The notes under the pieces: generated by a model
What the model was told of the DNA's origin: nothing
What the model saw: the letters and a program-made list of their open reading frames with translations, nothing else
Databases searched by the model: none
Shown: positions 8,831 to 14,406 of the stretch, one piece after another
How the letters are laid out: each line of letters begins with the position of its first letter
Position numbering within the stretch: the stretch's first letter is position 1
Made by a program: the position numbers and the translations under genes
Assembly: GCA_028456385.1 (NCBI GenBank)
Contig: JALNQF010000775.1
Coordinates: 1-14,406, forward strand
Source: Ophiosphaerella korrae
Lineage: Eukaryota > Ascomycota > Dothideomycetes > Pleosporales > Phaeosphaeriaceae
Length of the DNA: 14,406 nucleotides
Reading direction: 5' to 3'

Positions 8831-8836
8831 CACGTG
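8831..8836. promoter_or_regulatory. E-box CACGTG
   Basis: A palindromic CACGTG within TTTCACGTGATC, 83 bp upstream of the preferred Zn2Cys6 start codon. It is the canonical target of bHLH dimers, and a bHLH gene is transcribed away from the same region. Binding by that protein is inference. A random 6-mer of this kind would occur about every 4 kb. Confidence 0.45.
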
Positions 8837-8852
8837 ATCGCTTGCTTTCGGA

Positions 8853-8857
8853 CCAAT
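8853..8857 (+). promoter_or_regulatory. CCAAT box
   Basis: A CCAAT pentamer 62 bp upstream of the preferred start. It overlaps the upstream in-frame ATG at 8856, which is one reason to prefer 8919 as the start. In fungi this element is bound by the HAP/CBC complex. That it acts here is unproven. Confidence 0.35.
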
Positions 8858-8918
8858 GAACGGAGTCTTACTCAAAGCATGCGAAACCACAACGGAATTG
8901 TCAGGAGACTATCACGCT

Positions 8919-11459
8919 ATGGACAACTTCGCCAGCTCGGAACGCCCTTCACGCTTCCCCGAAGCCGCTGAGACGATACGACGCAAGCGGAAAGCTCAGG
9001 GACTGCGAGCCTGTTTTCCCTGCCGACAGCGCAAAGTCAGATGCAGCTTCGAGACGCCATGCCAAACCTGTGTATCTCGGGACCATCCCGAGCTGTGCAC
9101 ATATGATACACCGCTCAAGCGCGTTCATATTCATGCCACCGCGGGCCACACCGCCGGGGACCCCGAATTTCCCACCCCCGCTAAGTCAGAATCGGATCTG
9201 ATTCACACAAAGCTTGACGTGCTGAAGAATTGCGTTGTGGACATACAGCAAAGCATCACTCAGATGTTAGCCGCGGCAGGCCCTTGGACTAGAGATGGAA
9301 ATGGCCCACAAGGGCTGCTGTTGAATGCTACAGCGAGTACTGGTTCAAGAAAAGCTGTCCAGCCAGAGGGCATCTACACGAACGCAGATATGACGGGCGA
9401 GAATGTCTTCCTTGGTCCTAAATCTGTGCCGGCAATGGTTTTGGCACTTGAGAAGGGGCAAGACCACGTCCATATCCGGGAAATTTTTGGCAGCAGCGTC
9501 TTACCCGTTTTTGGCCTAGATAACGAGACGGCTACATACCCTTTTGTGGACCTGTGGGGCCTACCCCACGGATCCCCTATACGGATCCAAAAGCTTTGTG
9601 CTATGTTGCCTAGTGATGCAGATTGTCTTGAGTACTTCAGGTATTATCGCGATACAGCCTATGTTCTCTTCCCTGCCATTGTTGATATCGAACATTTTGA
9701 GTCCGACCTTACCAGTTTCCTCATTCTCCGAGACGATAATGAGCTGGGAATCCCAAAGACGAAACGGTGAAGCAGGAGGTCTACGGCAAGGACATCCATT
9801 GGCTTGGACTGCTCTTCGCCGCCCTGGCATCTGGATGCCAATGCTCCGTACTTCCTTGGAAGGAACGGCAGCTAACTTCCCGGGTCTATGGTAAGTCTTG
9901 CCCATCTCCAGACTGGGATATAGGTGTGGGAGTCGTCACGCGTGCATATCCTCTGGGCTTTCCCTCCAAGGGACCTGCATTCCTATATTGAAAACCTAAG
10001 CTAACGACTCGAAAGTATGTTGTGCTTATGAATGCCTGCGTATAGTCAATTATCTATCTCATTCGACCCCAATCGATATTCAAAATCTTCTCATCTTGGG
10101 AAATGTCATCTCGAACAGCATGAATGCCGGGGTTGCCTGGTCACTTCTTGGTGCGTAATTTTAAGCCATTCTGCAAATTTTTCTAAACCAGCGATGCGTG
10201 CTCCACCGAAATGGGTTTTGAGTCGCAGATCGGAAAAGGAGCGAGCTTGCTAACGCGTTTGAAGGACTTACGATTCGATTAGCACAAAGTCTTGGTCTTC
10301 ATCACGTAGCACCTACGTCCGCCACGCAAACTATAAAGCTACAGAGAAGCAATATCTGGTGAGTAACATCAAATATGTTGTAAGGTGTGATAGTAGTGCC
10401 GCTACAAGGGTAAAAGTCAATCGTGCATTGCAAAAACCTATGCCATGCGGTTACTGAGGGATCGTACAGAGGGGCCGAATAGATAGCTCGCATGAGCTCA
10501 CTCCAAGCGAATCTTCATTAGCCCCAATATCCATCATGCGAGCACGCCGATCGCCGTAGTTCTGCGCCCTGTTCTGGATGCTTACTATATCCAGGTGGCA
10601 AATAATATGGCAAGATAGCCTTCTGTCCATTACCTACGACAGAGCTTTCCCTACTATAACCGCCGACACCTCGCAATGGAATTCTCTTCTGGGGCAAACA
10701 AATATGTCCTATGCCGACTGCATGCGGACTCTATGCATTCTAGGGCTGGATATTGTCCGGCTGAGAGCTGTCGATCGGGATACAAAGGAGCAACTCTTAC
10801 AGATTGTAGAATACCGAGACAAACTCCGAGACGCTGTCGATAGATCATCAAGTCACCTACAGGATCCTCGAAAGTGCAGGTCGATGAAGGATCACCTGGA
10901 GTATTGGAACCTGTTTCTCCACAGCTCATATGTCACGGCGGAACTTTGCCGTCCAGTCCTCAGCGGGAAAAGCTCCAATGAAGGCCTATCATCATCTCTA
11001 AAGCAAACATGTATCGAGAGCTTGGCTGACACTGTAGAAGCATTCCTTGGTTTGCAAAAAATCACTAAATTTGCCATCTACTCCTGGGCGGCGGTGCATC
11101 GGGCCCTCGGCTCAGCCCTCCTGCTTGGTCTCCTTGGGGAGCGTACTACGAATGAGCGGACTCAGCGGCTCCTGGACAGGCTAGTTGCTATCATGCTCGA
11201 TACCTTATCAGGGCTGGAGCCTATGGATCTTCCAGGGCCTATCGTCCGATCAGTCGAGGCTTTACGGAAGTTGATATCTCATCAAGAGCGGAGGGACCTG
11301 CAACGAGGGGGAAGCAATGAAGACGGATTGAATCAAGATATCGGAATTAATTTGCCGTCCGGTCGATCATCTCCATCGTCTTTGCTTAGGGGTAATGAAA
11401 GATCTTCGCATCATACTCTGGTACAGTCTATTCTCTGGGGTATAGGTTACGGCACATAA
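8919..11459 (+). CDS. Zn2Cys6 fungal transcription factor, four exons, one reading-frame break
   Basis: Exons 8919-9890, 10016-10150, 10265-10358 and 10595-11459 join in consistent phase. Introns start GTAAGT, GTGCGT and GTGAGT. Intron 1 has a CTAAC branch site near 10000 and intron 2 one at 10250-10254. Intron 3 (236 bp) is less certain. Residues 32-60 form the binuclear zinc cluster C-x2-C-x6-C-x5-C-x2-C-x8-C, preceded by a basic stretch. The middle homology region of fungal-specific factors follows: EYFRYYRDTAYVLFP, then KDIHWLGLLFAALASGCQ in exon 1, NVISNSMNAGVAWSLLG in exon 2, LTIRLAQSLGLHHVAP in exon 3 and IIWQDSLLSITYDRA at the start of exon 4. The spliced length is 2066 nt, not a multiple of three. 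Between RDDNE (near 9744) and VYGKD (9779) the frame changes, as if two bases were gained or one lost. No orthodox intron explains this, so the allele may be inactive. The upstream ATG at 8856 is an alternative start. The regulon is unknown. Confidence 0.8.
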
Positions 11460-11488
11460 GATTTGAGGCAATCTATTTCAATACAGGA

Positions 11489-11905
11489 TCAGAGTAAAAT
11501 TTGCTGTATTAGTGCAATTAACTCCTTTACTACATCGACGTGCCCTTCCTTTGAGGCCACATACAATGGTATGCGTCCGTAGTGGTTTGCGACGGCCACG
11601 TCGGCGCCATTCTCAAGTAACAGCTTGACCACCTCGACATGCCCTTTCTCTGAAGCCACATACCATGGTGTCGATCCGTTGTCATTTGACTGTCACGTCG
11701 GCGCCATTTTCGAGCAGAAGCTTGACTACATCGACACGCCCCTCCTCTCTGAAGCCACATGCAATGGCGTTGATCCGTCCTTGTTTACAACCGTCATATC
11801 GCCACTCTTCTCAAGCAGCAACTTTGACTACCTCAGTATGTCTATTGTGTGAGGCCAAATGGAATAGCGTCTATCCGCTGTTGTTTGTGACTGTCAGCTT
11901 TCACA
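11489..11905 (-). pseudogene. Ankyrin-repeat protein, decayed C-terminal fragment
   Basis: On the minus strand about four ankyrin repeats can be read. From the N-terminal side they are a poor repeat with VTNNSG and LFHLAS, then KDGSTPLHVASER, then VDVVKLLLENGADVTV with NGSTPWYVASEKGH, then VEVVKLLLENGADVAV with YGRIPLYVASKEGH, ending VDVVKELIALIQ and a stop at 11489-11491. At least three frame changes or stops interrupt them, one near 11687-11691. Ankyrin arrays mediate protein-protein contacts and in fungi often form the sensor end of NLR-like or other accessory proteins. No effector domain is present here. The upstream edge coincides with the first recognisable bases of the transporter fragment on the opposite strand, indicating a breakpoint. 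Confidence 0.75.
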
Positions 11906-12600
11906 AAGGAGGTGTGCTTGAACGTTGTGTGCTACGGCATTCTCGCCTTGTAAGTTTATGCCACCGATCTGTTCTGAGACGAGGGCTAATGTGTCTTGCA
12001 GCCATATAATTTCCCTGGAGCAACTTCTGCCGATTCTCATGTCCAAGAAGCCGCCGAGCAAAGACACGCATCACCTCCCATTTCGCTTTTCGGGCGGATT
12101 TGGCTGGTCCACTCAGACGAACGGAGCCTTCTTGGCTGTGCAGAGTGTTCTCCAAATGTTCGCCCAAGTCATAGTCTTCCTATGGCTCAGCCAGAAGCTT
12201 GGTAGTCTTCGCACTTTCTGGATCACCCTCTGCTTATACCCTATTCTCTACCTCTTCGCTCCATACCTGGCACTCCTACCGGAGGCTCTTCGCATTCCAG
12301 GGCCTCATGGTTCTCCTTGTCGGCAAAGTTACGTTCCAGTCGCTCTCGTACCCATTCTGGCCATCATCCTGACCAATTCATCGTCGTCAAAACGTGTGCT
12401 TGGCACATTAAACGGAGTCGCCATGTCAGCTGCGAGTATCTCCCGCGGCTTTGGCCCAACCGTTTCAGGCGCCATGGATAGTCTGGGCGACACCTTCGGC
12501 ATGTCCGGCCTGGCATGGTGGACAATCGCCGCAGTCGCACTTCTTGGATGGCTTCCAGGCTTCGCCATGAAGGAGGGCAACAAGCGGCCGTATTTTGCTA
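11898..12600 (+). pseudogene. Major facilitator superfamily transporter, C-terminal half only
   Basis: The fragment opens with TKEVCLNVVCYGILA (11903-11947), is interrupted by an intron at 11950-12001 (GTAAGT, branch GGCTAAT, TGCAG), and continues HIISLEQLLPILM, FRFSGGFGWSTQTNG, then hydrophobic segments typical of the last six helices. These include VLGTLNGVAMSAASISRGFGP and GLAWWTIAAVALLGWLPGF. This pattern belongs to fungal drug/metal-type MFS permeases. The first six helices are absent. Within one apparently open frame two compensating shifts are visible: around 12300 the expected reading GLMVLLVGKVTFQSLSYP moves to another frame, and it returns near 12350. Homology ends near 12595. The frame itself stops at 12627-12629, inside the next fragment. 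No transport function is expected. Confidence 0.82.
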
Positions 12601-12606
12601 GCCAGA

Positions 12607-12865
12607 GTAAGGTACACCGCGAATGTTGACAACGGGCCTCACAAGGGGAGATACACGGTCCACAATACTTTCCATCGTGACACGGTTTGCGACATGTGTG
12701 ATTGCAGGTTCCGGATCGTCTTCCGCAGACCTTCCGGCATTTCTGGTGAGCTGGAGAAATTTCCTCAGGGTTTGCTTTGGTATTACACTGACCGCAAGTA
12801 CCAGGACAAGGATGCCCACACGAGAGAATTGCTGCACAGGGTGTGGGACATCGATAACGATCCAA
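12607..12865 (-). pseudogene. NF-X1-type zinc-finger fragment (from an NF-X1 finger/helicase protein)
   Basis: Minus-strand residues from 12865 read RCPTPCAAILSCGHPCPGTC, then CGQC, HQKCRKVC, CNHTCRKPCHDGKYC and CISPCEARCQHSRC (ending at 12614). The regular Cys/His spacing with CGHPC and CxHxCxxxCH is diagnostic of NF-X1 fingers. In fungi these usually follow a superfamily 1 helicase in a protein of well over a thousand residues. Here only about 85 residues survive. There is no ATG: the frame is open only from a TTG. Beyond 12614 the frame stays open through the antisense of the transporter fragment, which has no finger-like sequence and should not be counted. It follows the truncated HET fragment directly, in the same orientation and another frame. 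Confidence 0.8.
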
Positions 12866-12867
12866 GG

Positions 12868-13381
12868 TTACGCCCAGATCTTCTCAGGAGCAGCAGCGAT
12901 GATTGCCAGATAGGCTCCAGCATATATCTTGTCCATCTTCGCGACTTGACTCTGGATTCCTACGGCCCCGAGATCGTTCTGCACGATGCAAAGCCTATCG
13001 ACCCACAAGTATCTTTTGCCCAGGGCATGGCTGAGCTCCACTGCATGTTTGATAACCGTAGGTATTCGTTGCGCGATTTCCTCGTTTCTGAGAAACCCTG
13101 GACTTTGAAAAGTCCGCCGTACTCGCACTATCGAGAAGCAAGGTGCGCGGTGCAGGTAAGGCAGAATCTGAAAAGCTTCGAGACTCCGGCCAAATGTAGC
13201 TGAGAGCCAGATATCGATGTGCAGAAAGACCGGGGACTATGCATTGCTGATGCGTGTCGACGAGCCAGAGAGGTACCTCTTCTGGTGGTTGCTGCTGTAT
13301 TGGTTTCGGTACGCATACATCTCCGTGAAGTTTGTCGCAGGCTCCGATCCATTCGCGAACCTGATCGACAGTTGCACGCAT
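12868..13381 (-). pseudogene. HET-domain protein, truncated and frameshifted
   Basis: From the ATG at 13379-13381 the protein reads REWIGACDKLHGDVC (residues 9-23), RYLALSYIWPES (56-67, the first HET motif) and PRTLLLDS. A run of four A at 13108-13111 (T on the coding strand) shifts the frame by one. The second frame then continues QSPGFLRNEEIAQRIPTV, HALGKRYLWVDRLCIVQND and MDKIYAGAYLAIIAAAP, the second and third HET motifs, before a stop at 12868. HET domains act in heterokaryon incompatibility and other fungal cell-death or allorecognition responses. Here nothing follows the domain core, whereas family members usually have several hundred more residues. Truncation coincides with the start of the NF-X1 fragment. 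The N-terminus may also be incomplete. Confidence 0.85.
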
Positions 13382-13996
13382 CGCGGGGTGCTACCAGTTC
13401 TGAAGACCGAATCTGCTCCAGCTTGATCGGGATTCGATTAATATTCGACTTTCCTTGTGGAAAGTCAGATGAAAAGAGAACCAAGTGAATACCAGAGCTC
13501 AAAATTGCCCTTTGTGACTTCGTTCCTCAAGGCTTTTCTTGCAAACTGCGCCTCCAGGCGCTCGGCCGCCAAAAATAGCCAGCACGTGACCATCCATAGT
13601 TGTTTCTAGAAGAGCGCATCCCTTGCATTGGTAAACGCGCCCGTAGGCCTATGTGTAACGAAGGTTCTAAGACAGAGTCCACGCTATGGATCATCCTTTC
13701 TTAGAAGCACAAGGTTCCCCTTATACGAAACATTAGTGCAGATGTAACGGGGTCGCCTGTCGTCGACTACAAGTGACCTCTGGGGGGGTATGGTGGGTTG
13801 AAAGTTGATAACTAAAGCACGTGTTGTGATCAAGCAATAAGCTGTGAACAATAGAATGATTCTTGCGATGTCAATGTATTGTCGCTCGAGGTCAATGATT
13901 GAATTGCCGATGCCATCCTAATGATGCGCATTGCTACTGACTATATACCTTGCTTTGTGCTTGATCTGTGATACAACTTCTGTCAGATGAGTTACA

Positions 13997-14070
13997 CGAT
14001 CAGATGTGCGATGCTCGATTAGATGCTCAATCACATGTGCGATCAGATGCGCGATAGCATGTGCGCAAAG
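13997..14070. repeat. Degenerate repeat of CGATCAGATG(T/C)GCGAT
   Basis: Two nearly identical 16-mers, differing by one C/T, start at 13997 and 14040. Between and after them are looser copies (CGATTAGATGC, CACATGTGCG, GCATGTGCGC), giving a period near 20 bp. The block ends at the palindrome. Function unknown. Confidence 0.7.
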
Positions 14071-14075
14071 AGGCG

Positions 14076-14107
14076 CAACAGATTCCGGGTGTACCTGGAA
14101 TCTGTTG
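14076..14107. repeat. 32-bp near-perfect palindrome
   Basis: Arms CAACAGATTCC (14076-14086) and GGAATCTGTTG (14097-14107) are perfect complements. The 10-base centre GGGTGTACCT can add four more pairs, one of them G-T, leaving a two-base loop. There is no neighbouring gene for which it would be a terminator. It could be a protein-binding site, a hairpin-forming replication hazard or a transposon end. Confidence 0.75.
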
Positions 14108-14406
14108 ATTGGCTCGCTTAAGCTAGTGCGGCGATCTGATTGGCTTGGCGCACGAGCGTGACGATCGCCAAGTCGCCAACCCCGCCGCAGCTGAAAGGAT
14201 CGCAGCCTCGACCTTCACGAATAAAGGAATCAAACAAAAAAATCTCACATGCAAGGAGATAGACTACGTCAGCACGACTAATACAACAAAGAAACCAGCA
14301 CCTCAACAGAAGGGGTGTTGAGGATCCGCCTCGCCGCCGTCTCGAGAGACCCAGCCGAGACCGCCGCATCGCAGATACATAGATAGAGCGCAGGGCCAGA
14401 GATAGA

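Larger units (their letters stand above)
8043..8918. promoter_or_regulatory. Shared intergenic region between divergent bHLH and Zn2Cys6 genes
   Basis: The 876 bp contain both presumed promoters and no convincing gene. Short frames on both strands carry no domain. A TATA-like GATAAATAATT can be read on the minus strand at about 8184-8195, roughly 145 bp before the bHLH start. On the other side are a 9-bp tandem repeat (8752-8805), a CACGTG (8831-8836) and a CCAAT (8853-8857), all within 170 bp of the Zn2Cys6 start. Confidence 0.6.
13382..14406. other. Gene-free right end of the window
   Basis: No open frame here shows a domain or protein-like composition. It holds CACGTG palindromes at 13583-13588 and 13818-13823, a G7 run near 13783, a degenerate short repeat (13997-14070) and a palindrome (14076-14107). 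The last 200 bp are purine-rich with GAGA-like steps but match nothing I recognise. They could be the edge of an element that continues beyond the window. Confidence 0.5.

Noticed and set aside
8711..8971. Plus-strand frame with an Arg/His-Thr-Glu repeat
   Set aside because: The repeat is a DNA minisatellite. The rest has no domain, and the frame overlaps the start of the Zn2Cys6 gene in a different frame.
12329..12865. A single 178-codon minus-strand gene
   Set aside because: Only the first 85 codons resemble NF-X1 fingers. The rest is antisense to conserved transporter sequence, so the long frame is a chimera by chance.
12595..13203. Plus-strand open frame of 202 codons
   Set aside because: It runs antisense to both the NF-X1 fingers and the HET motifs and shows no family of its own.

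Overview
The window looks like an accessory, gene-poor stretch of a filamentous ascomycete (Pezizomycotina) genome. The evidence is short spliceosomal introns (46-125 bp in most cases) with GT..AG ends and CTNAC/CTAAT-type branch sites, gene families typical of these fungi (Zn2Cys6 regulator, HET domain, DUF7025-type AAA ATPase, NF-X1 fingers), and an AT-rich block with the signature of repeat-induced point mutation (RIP). The species cannot be named from the sequence. I see no rRNA, tRNA, CRISPR array or intact transposon.

Left part (1-4271): positions 1-1060 are extremely TA-rich and almost empty of CA/TG dinucleotides. They open with a tandem duplication whose two copies differ mostly by transitions. 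The bias fades to the right and runs into a dead gene for an AAA ATPase, on the plus strand up to 4271. Most of its in-frame stops sit where Gln, Trp or Arg codons are expected, its Walker A motif carries two transitions, and three intact-looking introns are still recognisable.

Middle part (4272-8918): after about 1.1 kb with no convincing gene lies a broken copy of a basic helix-loop-helix (bHLH) regulator (plus strand, 5387-6315). Facing it tail to tail is an intact 283-residue bHLH gene (minus strand, 7191-8042). The two are old paralogues. The dead copy has lost its start frame and has two further frameshifts. The 0.9 kb between them holds poly-T tracts and an 18-bp-type tandem repeat.

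Right-centre (8043-11459): the intact bHLH gene is divergent from a four-exon Zn2Cys6 transcription-factor gene. They share an 876 bp promoter region with a 9-bp tandem repeat, a CACGTG E-box and a CCAAT box. The splice phases of the Zn2Cys6 gene all agree, but one reading-frame break near 9737-9765 leaves it uncertain whether the gene is functional.

Right part (11489-13381): four gene fragments abut with almost no spacer: ankyrin repeats (minus), the C-terminal half of a major facilitator transporter (plus), NF-X1 zinc fingers (minus) and a HET-domain N-terminus (minus). Each is truncated or frameshifted, so this is a patchwork of pseudogenes. The last kilobase has no gene and ends with degenerate short repeats and a 32-bp near-perfect palindrome.

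The only gene that looks fully intact is the bHLH regulator. The Zn2Cys6 gene is nearly so. A regulatory link between the two is an inference from the divergent arrangement and the E-box.
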